DNA of 64,000 bases from Halomonas sp. (lineage in GTDB: Bacteria; Pseudomonadota; Gammaproteobacteria; Pseudomonadales; Halomonadaceae), in assembly GCF_020832045.1 (NCBI RefSeq), contig NZ_JAFIFK010000012.1, positions 114,600-178,599 on the forward strand, in the 5' to 3' direction. The notes below the pieces were generated by a model. It saw nothing but the letters and a program-made list of their open reading frames with translations. It was not told the origin of the DNA and did not search any database. Positions 55,823 to 64,000 of this stretch are shown here, one piece after another (within the stretch, counting starts at the first letter, position 1; the number at the start of each line of letters is the position of its first letter). Position numbers and translations under genes: made by a program.

Positions 55823-56809
55823 TCAGGCCAACCACAGCGGCGTCTTTCCCAGCGCCTGACGCTGCTGTTCCAGCTGGCGAATATGGGCGTCCCAATAGCC
55901 TGCGTCGGGCACCCACGGAAACGCCGGCGGAAAGGCGGGGTCATCCCAGCGGGCCACCAGCCAGGCGCTGTGGCGCATGAGCCGCAGCGTGCGCAGTGGC
56001 TCTATCAGTTTGAGCTCATCGCGATCGAATTCCCGACTCTGCTCGTAGCCCTCGAGCACTTCCGAAAGCTGCATGTGCCACTCCGCCTCTTGCTGCGCGG
56101 TAAGCAGCATCCAGAGATCCTGGATGGCGGGCGCCATCAGACAGTCGTCGAAATCCACTAGGGCAAAGCTGTCATCTCGGCCGAGGATGTTGCCGATATG
56201 GCAATCACCGTGAACGCGGATCGCCGAGCGTGATGCCCAGGCATAGCGCTGCAATTCGCTGTGCAGAGCGTCGGATACGCGCTCGTAGGCCTGACGCTGT
56301 CGACGATCAAGCCAGGGGGCGCTCAATACCCTCCGTTGAGCTTCGCGAACCATTTCATCCATGTCGAGGCTGATCCGGTGCCGGAAGGCCTCGCGCTCCC
56401 CTACGGCATGAGCGGCGCCGATGAGCTCGCCCAAGGCAAACAGATGGGACGGTTTCTCCAGCTCGGGGGCTTGCCCCGAACGCTGCGGGAACAGGGCCAA
56501 CCGGAAGCCCTCGGCGTGGTGTAGACTTCGCCTCTCGGCGTCACGCCATGGCGCGGCCACGGCGACTCCCCCTGCCGCCAGCTCATCCAGAAAGTCGTGC
56601 TCCTCCTGAATCTGGGCATCGTGCCAACGCTCGGGACGATAGAATTTGGCGACCCAACGCCGCCCTTCGTCGTCATGCAGTAGGTAGACCCGATTCTCGT
56701 AACTGTTCAATGCAAAAGGCTCACCCGGCAGCCAGAAGCCGAGCGACTCGACGGCAGCCACGACACGCGCGGGGGAAAGGGCAGCAAAAGGGTGCGGCGT
56801 ACTCTGCAT
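55823..56809 (-). CDS. srkA: Stress response Ser/Thr kinase SrkA (YihE)
   Basis: APH-like kinase of 328 residues from the ATG at 56809. Catalytic loop VHGDCHIGNIL and the metal-binding VDFDDCLMAP match SrkA. It protects against stress-induced death in E. coli; dsbA, its usual neighbour there, is absent here. A GTG at 56836 would add nine residues. Confidence 0.92.
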   Translation of the reverse strand: MQSTPHPFAALSPARVVAAVESLGFWLPGEPFALNSYENRVYLLHDDEGRRWVAKFYRPERWHDAQIQEEHDFLDELAAGGVAVAAPWRDAERRSLHHAEGFRLALFPQRSGQAPELEKPSHLFALGELIGAAHAVGEREAFRHRISLDMDEMVREAQRRVLSAPWLDRRQRQAYERVSDALHSELQRYAWASRSAIRVHGDCHIGNILGRDDSFALVDFDDCLMAPAIQDLWMLLTAQQEAEWHMQLSEVLEGYEQSREFDRDELKLIEPLRTLRLMRHSAWLVARWDDPAFPPAFPWVPDAGYWDAHIRQLEQQRQALGKTPLWLA

Positions 56810-56882
56810 GATCGTCACCGGTAGAGAAGAGCTCACATGTTAACAGCCACAGCTTGCCGTGTACTCCGCACGTCCCTTACAG

Positions 56883-56932
56883 CGGGGTGCGTGCCACCGC
56901 CCAGCTACAACGGGGTGCGTGCCACCGCCCAG
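56883..56932. repeat. 28-bp tandem duplication at the comF 3' end
   Basis: A 22-base unit beginning CGGGGTGCGTGCCACCGC occurs at 56883-56904 and again at 56911-56932 (period 28). The right copy contains the last codons of comF and the left copy lies just past its stop. Confidence 0.85.
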
Positions 56933-57729
56933 GCCTCTACCTCGCGAGCCCCGGCCGCCAGACACGCCCGAGCCAGCGCGTCCAATGTTGCGCCGGTGGT
57001 CATGACATCATCGAGCAGGGCCACGCGAGCGGGAAGCTCGGCGGGTATGACGAAAGCATCACGCAGGTTGCGGAAACGCTCGACGCGGTCGAGGCCGCGC
57101 TGGCTGGGAGTGTGATGGTGCCGCTTTGCCTTTTGCAACCGCAGGCCGTGGCGTGCCGCCAGCCGCCTGGACAGCCAATCGGCTTGATCGAAGCCTCGCT
57201 CCCTGGCGCGGCGTGGATGCAGAGGCACCGGAATCAGCGCCTCGGGCCAAGCCAATGCGTGTGGTGGCAGGCCTAGCTCGAGCAGTTCCAGCAGGACATT
57301 GCCGGCCCGGGGTGAGGCGTGGAACTTGAAGCGCTGCATGAGCTGGGCCACTTCCCCTTCGTAGCGCAACGGCACGCGCGAGCGAACGAGGGCCAGCGGC
57401 CGGGTCAGGCAGTGCCCGCAGAGTCTGTCTGCGTGGGAGCCCATCGGCTGCGGCTCGGCACAGCTCGGGCAAGCGGGAAGGTTCCAGGGCAGCGACTCGA
57501 AACACGCCTCGCACCAGGGCCGCTCCTGCGTGGCCGGCGCCAGACAGAAATTGCAGCGGCCCGGCAGCGCGCGGCGCAGGCCAAGATCCAGCCCATGCCA
57601 GAGCGGCGTCAGCCAGCTACGACATCCGCTTTTGCTGCGCCGCTCCTCATCGGTGGGCTCCGGTTCGAAGTCTGGTTTCACTACCAATGTCCTTATCGCC
57701 GCGCTCCGTATTGGTGTCGAGCTTAGCAT
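56905..57729 (-). CDS. comF: ComF-family phosphoribosyltransferase-like protein
   Basis: 274 residues. An N-terminal Cys-rich zinc-finger segment (CNFC, CEAC, CPSC, CGHC at about 59-106) precedes a phosphoribosyltransferase domain with the PRPP motif VALLDDVMTTGAT. ComF/GntX proteins act in DNA uptake or use of DNA as nutrient. It ends in a short tandem duplication (see the repeat). The start is uncertain within the first 40 residues. Confidence 0.9.
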   Translation of the reverse strand: MLSSTPIRSAAIRTLVVKPDFEPEPTDEERRSKSGCRSWLTPLWHGLDLGLRRALPGRCNFCLAPATQERPWCEACFESLPWNLPACPSCAEPQPMGSHADRLCGHCLTRPLALVRSRVPLRYEGEVAQLMQRFKFHASPRAGNVLLELLELGLPPHALAWPEALIPVPLHPRRARERGFDQADWLSRRLAARHGLRLQKAKRHHHTPSQRGLDRVERFRNLRDAFVIPAELPARVALLDDVMTTGATLDALARACLAAGAREVEAWAVARTPL

Positions 57730-57787
57730 TCTCTTTGTGTTGCCTTGCCTGAACTTGCCTTCTCGTCAACCTGAAATATTTGACGGG

Positions 57788-57849
57788 TTGACAGAGCGCC
57801 AATTTCACGTACGCTCACGGTCAACATCCCAACCTATACAAAGTTGACC
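57788..57849 (+). promoter_or_regulatory. bioB promoter with downstream inverted repeat
   Basis: TTGACA (57788-57793), a 16-base spacer and TACGCT (57810-57815) form a candidate promoter. Immediately after it lies GGTCAAC-n17-GTTGACC (57819-57825 and 57843-57849), ending 13 bases before the bioB ATG. This spans the expected transcription start and the ribosome-binding site. It is not the classic E. coli BirA site (TTGTAAACC). Confidence 0.5.
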
Positions 57850-57862
57850 AAGGCGAGTTCAC

Positions 57863-58960
57863 ATGTCCGATCTCATGCATGCCACCCAAGCCGACGAGGC
57901 AAGAAAGCCCCCCCGCCACGATTGGTCGTTGGGTGAGATCGAGGCACTCTTCGCTCTTCCCTTCAACGACCTGCTGTTCCGCGCTCAGCAGGTTCATCGC
58001 GCTCACTTCGACGCCAACGCGGTACAGGTCTCCACTCTGCTGTCGATCAAGACCGGCGCCTGCCCCGAGGACTGCAAGTACTGCCCACAGTCGGGACACT
58101 ATGCCACCGGGCTGGACAAGGAAAAACTGCTTGAGATCGAGAAGGTAGTGGCTCAGGCCAAGGCCGCGCAAGAAGCAGGCGCCAGCCGCTTCTGCATGGG
58201 TGCGGCTTGGCGCAGCCCGCGCGAAAAGGACCTCGACGTAGTGCTCGAGATGGTCAGCCAGGTCAAGGCCCTGGGGCTGGAGACCTGCATGACCCTGGGC
58301 ATGGTGGACGGCGCTCAGGCCAGCCGCCTTGCTGCAGCCGGTCTCGATTACTACAACCACAACCTCGACACCTCGCCGGACTACTACGGTGAGATCATCA
58401 CCACCCGAACCTACGCCGACCGGCTGGAGACGTTGGCCAACGTGCGCGAGGCAGGTATGAAGGTCTGCTCGGGGGGCATACTCGGTATGGGCGAAGCCCC
58501 CCGCGACCGCGCGGCGCTACTCCAGCAGTTGGCCCGGCTGGAGCCACATCCCGAGTCGGTGCCGATCAACATGCTGGTCAAGGTGCCCGGTACACCGCTG
58601 GAGAACGTCGAGGACCTCGACCCCATCGAGTTTATACGCGCCATCGCCGTGGCCCGAATTCTGATGCCGGCCAGTCATGTGCGGCTGTCGGCCGGTCGCG
58701 AGCAGATGGATGAGTCGACTCAGGCGCTGGCCTTCCTGGCCGGTGCCAATTCGATTTTCTACGGCGACAGACTGCTTACCACCGGCAATCCGCAGGCGAC
58801 CCGCGACCGGGCGCTATTTGCAAAACTCGGGCTGCACCCTGAGCGTCGCAGCACCTGCCAGGACGATGCTCAGCAGCAAAGCTCGCTCGAGGGCGCTCTG
58901 GCACGTCAGACGAGCCAGGCTCGCAGCGCAGCGCTGGCTTATGACGCCACTCAGGCCTGA
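57863..58960 (+). CDS. bioB: Biotin synthase
   Basis: Radical-SAM enzyme inserting sulfur into dethiobiotin; 365 residues. The SAM cluster motif is [20 protein letters not shown] and the 2Fe-2S region are conserved. First gene of bioBFHCD, with AAGGCGAG upstream. The tail (about 325-365) is Gln/Ser/Ala-rich and variable. Confidence 0.97.
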   Translation: MSDLMHATQADEARKPPRHDWSLGEIEALFALPFNDLLFRAQQVHRAHFDANAVQVSTLLSIKTGACPEDCKYCPQSGHYATGLDKEKLLEIEKVVAQAKAAQEAGASRFCMGAAWRSPREKDLDVVLEMVSQVKALGLETCMTLGMVDGAQASRLAAAGLDYYNHNLDTSPDYYGEIITTRTYADRLETLANVREAGMKVCSGGILGMGEAPRDRAALLQQLARLEPHPESVPINMLVKVPGTPLENVEDLDPIEFIRAIAVARILMPASHVRLSAGREQMDESTQALAFLAGANSIFYGDRLLTTGNPQATRDRALFAKLGLHPERRSTCQDDAQQQSSLEGALARQTSQARSAALAYDATQA

Positions 58961-58966
58961 TCGGGA

Positions 58967-60118
58967 ATGACGTCTTCATCCGTGTGGCCTGCACGCCTCC
59001 ATGAGGCGGCGGCCTGGCGTCGTGCCGAGGGGCTGTGGCGCGAGCGTCGTACGCTCCAGGCCGGACTGATCGACTTTGCCGGTAACGATTACCTCGGACT
59101 CAAGGGCGACCCGCGTCTGGCTGAGAGCCAGGCCGCAGCGGCGCGGGAGTACGGCAGCGGAACCGGGGCCTCTCACCTGGTAACGGGGCACCTGGAGGTG
59201 CACGAAACGCTCGAACGACGCCTGGCCGAGCTCGTTGGACGCCCCCGTGCGCTGCTCTTCTCCACCGGATACATGGCCAATCTGGGCACGCTGCAGGCCC
59301 TGTGCGACAGCCATACACTGGTTTTCCAGGACCGTCTCAACCACGCCTCGCTGATCGATGGCGCCGGACTCGCGGGTGCACGCTCACGCCGCTTCCATCA
59401 TCGCGACCACGACGACCTCGAGCGCCTTCTCTGCCGAGCTCCACCGGAGACACCGAAACTGGTGGTCAGCGATGGTGTGTTCAGCATGGATGGCGACGTA
59501 GCGGATGTAGCCGCTCTGGCGGCAGTCAGCGCCCGACACGGCGCCTGGCTGATGATCGACGACGCCCATGGGGTAGGCGTGCTCGGCGCCCGGGGAGATG
59601 GCTGCGTGGGTCGCGCCCATGGCCATGAGAGCGTGCCGATACTGGTCGGCACTCTCGGCAAGGCGCTGGGTACCGCCGGCGCCTTCGTTGCCGGTAGCGA
59701 AGCGCTGATACTGCACTTGATGCAGTTCGCACGCGCCTATGTCTACACCACGGCGCAGCCCCCCGGCGTGGCCGGCGCCAGTCTGGCGGCACTCGATATC
59801 CTTGCCGCCGAGCCGGAGCGCCGTGACCGCCTGCGTCGCAATATCAGCTATTTCCGCCACGAGGCAGCGCTGATGGACCTGCCGCTTACGGACTCCTTTA
59901 CGCCCATTCAGCCGCTGATACTGGGTGCAGGGGCGCGCGTCATGCAATGGGCAGCACGGCTGCGGGAGGCTGGCCTTCTGGTCGGCGCGATTCGTCCACC
60001 TAGCGTGCCTCGGGGTGAGGATCGTCTGCGCATCACCCTTTCCGCCAGCCACAGCACGACCCAACTGGATGTTCTGCTCGACGCCCTGTCGCGAATGCAG
60101 CGGAAGCTGACGGCATGA
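58967..60118 (+). CDS. bioF: 8-amino-7-oxononanoate synthase
   Basis: PLP enzyme that condenses pimeloyl-ACP with alanine; 383 residues. GNDYLGL near the N-terminus, the DDAHGVGVLG motif, and the PLP-binding Lys in GTLGKALG. It starts 6 bases after bioB and overlaps bioH by four bases. Confidence 0.96.
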   Translation: MTSSSVWPARLHEAAAWRRAEGLWRERRTLQAGLIDFAGNDYLGLKGDPRLAESQAAAAREYGSGTGASHLVTGHLEVHETLERRLAELVGRPRALLFSTGYMANLGTLQALCDSHTLVFQDRLNHASLIDGAGLAGARSRRFHHRDHDDLERLLCRAPPETPKLVVSDGVFSMDGDVADVAALAAVSARHGAWLMIDDAHGVGVLGARGDGCVGRAHGHESVPILVGTLGKALGTAGAFVAGSEALILHLMQFARAYVYTTAQPPGVAGASLAALDILAAEPERRDRLRRNISYFRHEAALMDLPLTDSFTPIQPLILGAGARVMQWAARLREAGLLVGAIRPPSVPRGEDRLRITLSASHSTTQLDVLLDALSRMQRKLTA

Positions 60119-60852
60119 CGGCACTGGTACTTCTCTCCGGCTGGGGGATCGATGCGCGGATCTGGCAAACGCTCGCGCCTCACTGGCCGAAACATCTCGA
60201 TGTGAGAACGCCCAACTGGCCAGGCTACGGTGAACGGTTCGCTGAAAGCTTTTCGGCATCCCTCCCGGCACTGGCCGCAAAGATGCGTGATCAGCTGCCC
60301 AACGATGCCGTATGGGTCGGCTGGTCGCTCGGCGGCTTGCTGGCCGGCGCGTTGCTGGCACACCTGCCAGTACCCAAGGCGCTGGTGTTGATCGGAACCG
60401 GACCGAAGTTCTGCCATGCCGACGGCGTCTCGACAGCGGAACTGGCTACCTTTCGCCGGGCCTTCGAGCGCGACCCCATGGCCACCTGGCAACATTTCCT
60501 GCGCTGGCAGCTCCAGGGAGAGCCTGCACCGCGCTCAGCCCATCGGCGCCTGCTCGACCTGATCGGAAGTCAGCCAAGCGCTTCGCTGCGCTCCCTGGCG
60601 GCCGGGCTTGATCAACTGCGCGACATGGATCTTACGCCCATGCTGTCATCGCCGCCTTGCCCGATACGCCGCATCGCGGGAGAGCATGATGGCTTGATGC
60701 ATGCAACCACACGTGAGTCGGCTAACCTGCTGCTTACCGAAACCGGTCACTGCCCGATGCTATCCCGCCCCGCAGCGCTGGCCGGTTACCTCTCAGGCCT
60801 GGGACAGGAGCTCACCCTCGCCTGTGACGACAAGGCCGAGGCGGCGCGATGA
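60115..60852 (+). CDS. bioH: Pimeloyl-[ACP] methyl ester esterase
   Basis: Releases pimeloyl-ACP from its methyl ester. Alpha/beta hydrolase of 245 residues with nucleophile S71 in GWSLGG, and candidate triad residues in GEHD and TGHCPML. Overlaps bioF and bioC by four bases each, a tightly coupled operon. Confidence 0.93.
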   Translation: MTALVLLSGWGIDARIWQTLAPHWPKHLDVRTPNWPGYGERFAESFSASLPALAAKMRDQLPNDAVWVGWSLGGLLAGALLAHLPVPKALVLIGTGPKFCHADGVSTAELATFRRAFERDPMATWQHFLRWQLQGEPAPRSAHRRLLDLIGSQPSASLRSLAAGLDQLRDMDLTPMLSSPPCPIRRIAGEHDGLMHATTRESANLLLTETGHCPMLSRPAALAGYLSGLGQELTLACDDKAEAAR

Positions 60853-61679
60853 CTGCCGTTCAAAGTCGCGCGGCCTGTCGAAATGAAACCGGCGACCCAG
60901 GCGTCTGGCGCCGACAGGTTGCCAGGGCCTTCTCGCGTGCCTCGGATCGCTACAAGCAGCTGGCCCTGGCCCAACAGAAGATGGGGGAAGCCCTCTGGGA
61001 GCACCTGCCGGCCCATGCCCGAAGCGTACTCGACTTGGGCTGTGGCCCCGGGCACTGGAGCCGATGCCTGGCAGAACACTACGGCGCGGACTGTCGCGTC
61101 ATCGGTCTCGATATAGCCCCAGGCATGCTCGCCACCGCCCACCAGTCGCCCTCGCCTCGAGTCCACTGGCTATGCGCCGACGCCGCCGACCTTCCGCTTG
61201 CCGACTGCCGGGTGGACGTCGCATTTTCCAATCTCGCGATTCAGTGGTGTCCCGACCTCGACGCCATTATGGCGGAGCTCTTCCGAGTGCTTCGTCCCGG
61301 CGGCCGTGCCGTGATCAACACCTTGGGGCCGGGGACACTACAGGAACTCGCTCACGCCTGGTCGAGCGGCGACGCCCTTCTCCCCTTCCAATCCCGTGAG
61401 CGGCATCTGGCTAGCGCACGCCTAGCAGGCTTCGGCAAGGTCCAGAGCAGTGCCGTAAGCGAACGCTTCCACTACCCTGATCTGAGGGCGGTAATGGCCT
61501 CGATCAAAGGTGTGGGGGCCCATGCAACCCGCCGCACGGTGACACTGACGCGCAGCGATGTCGCTCGTGCCGAGAAGCGCTACGAAGCGCTGCGGGAAGC
61601 CGCAGGACTGCCGGTCAGCTATCAGCGCCTGTGCATCGTTCTCGACAAGGAGCCGACGCCATGTCCGCCTTCTTCGTGA
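60849..61679 (+). CDS. bioC: Malonyl-[ACP] O-methyltransferase
   Basis: Starts the pimelate route by methylating malonyl-ACP. 276 residues with the SAM motif VLDLGCGPGHWSRCLAE and the family motif NLAIQWCPD. Overlaps bioH (4 bases) and bioD (19 bases). Confidence 0.94.
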   Translation: MTAVQSRAACRNETGDPGVWRRQVARAFSRASDRYKQLALAQQKMGEALWEHLPAHARSVLDLGCGPGHWSRCLAEHYGADCRVIGLDIAPGMLATAHQSPSPRVHWLCADAADLPLADCRVDVAFSNLAIQWCPDLDAIMAELFRVLRPGGRAVINTLGPGTLQELAHAWSSGDALLPFQSRERHLASARLAGFGKVQSSAVSERFHYPDLRAVMASIKGVGAHATRRTVTLTRSDVARAEKRYEALREAAGLPVSYQRLCIVLDKEPTPCPPSS

Positions 61680-62362
61680 CCGGCACCGATACCGATGCCG
61701 GCAAGACACTGGTCGCTGCCGGCTTGCTGGCATTGGCCCGCTCCAGGGGCCTGAGCACGTTGGGGCTCAAGCCCGTGGCTTCCGGCTGTCGGATGACACC
61801 CGATGGGCTGCGCAATGACGACGCCCTAGCCCTTCAGGCACGCAGCGTACCGCCCGTATGCTACGAAACAATCAACCCATTCGCCTTCGGGCCTGCCATC
61901 GCCCCCCACCTGGCCGCGCGTCAGGTCGGTAGGCACGTGACTCTCGCTGAGCTCGAGGAGCGGCTCGCCTCGCCGCTTTCTGCAACGCGCGACCTGCTAC
62001 TCATCGAGGGCGCTGGCGGATGGCGAGTACCGCTGAACGACGAGGAAGAGCTTGCCGGGTTGGCGCTTAGGCTTGAGCTCCCGGTGATTCTGGTGGTCGG
62101 CCTCAAACTTGGCTGTATCAATCATGCGCGTTTGACGGCGGAGACGATACGCGCGGATGGCGCTCGTCTCGCCGGCTGGGTGGGGAACCTGCTGGACGCC
62201 GACTTTGCCCGGGATGCGTCTCTTTACGAGGCCAATCTGGAAACCCTGCGGCACACGCTGGCGGCGCCATGCTTGGGAATAGTGCCACGCTTGAGCCGGG
62301 TTGCCCCCTCAAGGCGTCCCGAAGCCGCAATTGCGTACCTCGACCTGCCCAATGACAATTGA
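61661..62362 (+). CDS. bioD: Dethiobiotin synthetase
   Basis: Forms the ureido ring of dethiobiotin. 233 residues with the P-loop GTDTDAGKT at the N-terminus and IEGAGGWRVP. The ATG at 61661 has AAGGAG upstream and lies inside the end of bioC. Last gene before the tRNA. Confidence 0.96.
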   Translation: MSAFFVTGTDTDAGKTLVAAGLLALARSRGLSTLGLKPVASGCRMTPDGLRNDDALALQARSVPPVCYETINPFAFGPAIAPHLAARQVGRHVTLAELEERLASPLSATRDLLLIEGAGGWRVPLNDEEELAGLALRLELPVILVVGLKLGCINHARLTAETIRADGARLAGWVGNLLDADFARDASLYEANLETLRHTLAAPCLGIVPRLSRVAPSRRPEAAIAYLDLPNDN

Positions 62363-62406
62363 CTTGCGAACAAGGGTCCGTACAATGTGGACGCCTGCCC
62401 AACCCT

Positions 62407-62491
<85 letters not shown>

Positions 62492-62623
62492 TCACGGCTC
62501 CTCTTTGCCGAGCCGCCTGATACACCTTGTCGACAGATTGTTCGTTACAGCACTCGCGACACCATCGACTACCTGCGCCTGTCGCATGTACGGGCTGCTG
62601 GTTTCGCATACCTCACGGTGGCA

Positions 62624-63895
62624 ATGATGACTTCCCCCGTCTGGCATCCCTATGCTCATTTGCTTACGCAACCCGTCGCACCCAAGGTCGTCGGCGGCGA
62701 GGGGGCCCGTTTTTTCCTTGAAGGCGGCGAAACGCTGCTCGACGCCACCTGCTCCTGGTGGTGCATGATTCACGGCTATGCCCATCCTCGCCTGGTAGCA
62801 GCGATCAAGGAGCAGGCGGATACGCTGTGCCACGTCATGCTGGGTGGTTTGACCCATGAGCCGGCAGACCGCCTGGCCCGTGAGCTGGTAAGAATCACCC
62901 CGCCAGGGCTCGAACACGTCTTCTATTCCGACAGCGGCTCAGTGGGGATGGAAGTGGCGATGAAGATGGCAGTGCAATACCACTACCTTCGCGGCAGGCC
63001 GGAAAAGCACCGTATGCTGTCGCTGATGAAGGCCTACCACGGTGATACCAGTGGCTGCATGGCGGTATGCGATCCCGAGGAGGGAATGCACAGCCTGTTC
63101 TCCGGTTATTTGCCTCGCCACCATTTCGCCCCTGCCCCGGTGGCACCTTACGATGCCGCTGCCGAGCTCGTTGCCAAGGACCTTGCGGCGCTGCGTGGCG
63201 TATTGGAACAACACCATGAAGAGATCGCTGCGCTGCTGATGGAGCCTCTGCTACAGGCCGCGGGCGGGCTCAATATGACGTCTCCCCACTATCTGACCGG
63301 CGCCCGGGAGCTGTGCGATGAATTCGACGTGCTGCTGGTGTTCGACGAGGTCGCCACGGGCTTCGGTCGAACCGGCCGGATGTTCGCTGCCGACCACGCC
63401 GGGGTGACCCCCGACATCATGGTGCTCTCCAAGGGGCTCACCGGCGGCTACCTGGGCCATGCCGCCACGCTGGCTACCGACAGGGTGCACGACGTCTTCG
63501 CCGGCGAGACACCTCTGCACGCATTCATGCACGGCCCTACCTTCATGGGCAACCCGCTGGCCTGCCGCGTCGCCCTTGAGAGTCTCGCCGTGTTCGAGGA
63601 GGAGAACTACCTGGAAAAGATCGCCGGCCTGAATCGCGTATTGCGTGAAGAGCTGTTGGCAGACGAAGCACTACGTCACCATCCAGCCGTCAGCGACATA
63701 CGCGTGCTCGGCGCCACCGCGGTCATCGAGGTAAAGGATTCCGCCCGACTGCAGGGCGTCGCGGCATTCGCCCGCCGCCGCGGCGTCTGGCTGCGCCCCT
63801 TCGGACGCTGGTTCTACACCATGCCCGCCTATATCACCAGCGAGGCGGATATGCGGCGGATTACCCATACGATGAAGGCTTGGTTTTTCGACTGA
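62624..63895 (+). CDS. bioA: Adenosylmethionine-8-amino-7-oxononanoate aminotransferase
   Basis: Transfers the amino group from SAM to KAPA. PLP class III aminotransferase of 423 residues: WHPYAH at the N-terminus, SWWCMIHGYAHP, FDEVATGFGRTG and the PLP lysine in LSKGLTGGYL. The start is the ATG at 62624 (or 62627); the open frame upstream crosses the tRNA and is not real. It is separated from the other bio genes by tRNA-Leu. Confidence 0.95.
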   Translation: MMTSPVWHPYAHLLTQPVAPKVVGGEGARFFLEGGETLLDATCSWWCMIHGYAHPRLVAAIKEQADTLCHVMLGGLTHEPADRLARELVRITPPGLEHVFYSDSGSVGMEVAMKMAVQYHYLRGRPEKHRMLSLMKAYHGDTSGCMAVCDPEEGMHSLFSGYLPRHHFAPAPVAPYDAAAELVAKDLAALRGVLEQHHEEIAALLMEPLLQAAGGLNMTSPHYLTGARELCDEFDVLLVFDEVATGFGRTGRMFAADHAGVTPDIMVLSKGLTGGYLGHAATLATDRVHDVFAGETPLHAFMHGPTFMGNPLACRVALESLAVFEEENYLEKIAGLNRVLREELLADEALRHHPAVSDIRVLGATAVIEVKDSARLQGVAAFARRRGVWLRPFGRWFYTMPAYITSEADMRRITHTMKAWFFD

Positions 63896-63900
63896 AAACG

Positions 63901-63926
63901 ACAGCGCCCCCCGGAGGCGGCGCTGT
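63901..63926. terminator. Hairpin after bioA
   Basis: ACAGCGCC (63901-63908) pairs with GGCGCTGT (63919-63926). No T-run; it lies between bioA and a possible converging gene. Confidence 0.45.
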
Positions 63927-63951
63927 TGGGCTGGCGCTCTAGGCGGGCCGC

Positions 63952-64000
63952 TCAGGCCATGGCAGGCGGGGCATAGGAGATTGGGGCCAGCGCGCGCTCC
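63952..64000 (-). CDS. Possible 3' end of a converging gene
   Basis: A minus-strand frame reads ERALAPISYAPPAMA then TGA (63954-63952). Codon use fits the neighbourhood and it converges on bioA, but only about 15 codons are visible and no family can be named. Confidence 0.3.
   Translation of the reverse strand, partial: ERALAPISYAPPAMA

Noticed and set aside
56883..56932. Possible CRISPR-like direct repeats
   Set aside because: Only two copies with a 6-base gap, overlapping the comF end; no spacers and no cas genes.
57788..57849. Classic BirA operator (TTGTAAACC type) upstream of bioB
   Set aside because: The palindrome present is GGTCAAC/GTTGACC with a different sequence, so I report it only as an inverted repeat.
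62492..62623. Integration site (att) at the 3' end of tRNA-Leu
   Set aside because: No integrase gene and no second copy of the tRNA 3' end in the window; bioA follows directly.

Overview
The window is a GC-rich gammaproteobacterial chromosome segment, most likely from the Halomonadaceae (Halomonas and relatives). This is inferred from gene content and order: Na+-translocating NQR beside a long-form GAPDH and mfd, DUF6586 behind topA, the proA-nadD-rsfS-rlmH-mrdA-rodA-mltB-rlpA-dacA-ybeD-lipB block, dusB-fis, accBC and bioBFHCD. Nearly all of it is housekeeping sequence. There is no phage, insertion sequence, CRISPR array or clear genomic island.

Layout. 1-6.9 kb: start of nqrA, gap, mfd and an L,D-transpeptidase. 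7-8 kb: a Lpp/OprI-like murein lipoprotein between two L,D-transpeptidases, a compact envelope-anchoring neighbourhood. 8.2-12.2 kb: a divergent phosphoketolase-family enzyme, a broken gspE-like 3' end, and two small uncharacterised genes. 12.2-20.2 kb: DUF6586-topA, a large DUF3141 protein with a PhaC-like cysteine nucleophile, a gutted biotin-carboxylase paralogue and a divergent LysR regulator. 20.3-31.9 kb: lipA converging on the cell-wall elongation, NAD, ribosome-silencing and proline block. 32-38 kb: two membrane proteins with degenerate GGDEF-like domains, a DedA-PAP2 fusion, a LysE exporter, ubiX and mpl.

38-42 kb: a PPi-type phosphofructokinase and an inorganic pyrophosphatase flank a fused phosphatase/kinase whose two catalytic centres both look damaged. 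42-50 kb: dsbD, accBC, prmA, dusB-fis, purH. 50-57.7 kb: an active-looking GGDEF protein, gabD, folX/folE, a small periplasmic protein with a VirB10/TraB-like stretch, srkA and comF. 57.8-64 kb: bioBFHCD, tRNA-Leu(UAG) and bioA, all on one strand.

Functional links. The biotin genes supply the cofactor for the AccB/AccC pair about 13 kb away. LdtA/LdtB probably anchor the Lpp-like lipoprotein. MrdA, RodA, MltB, RlpA, DacA and Mpl cover elongation, trimming and recycling of murein. The most unusual material is a set of apparent pseudoenzymes kept as intact reading frames (kinase/phosphatase, biotin carboxylase, GGDEF pair), plus several palindromes placed at promoters (gap, folE, bioB). All functional statements rest on reading the sequence; no database search was run.
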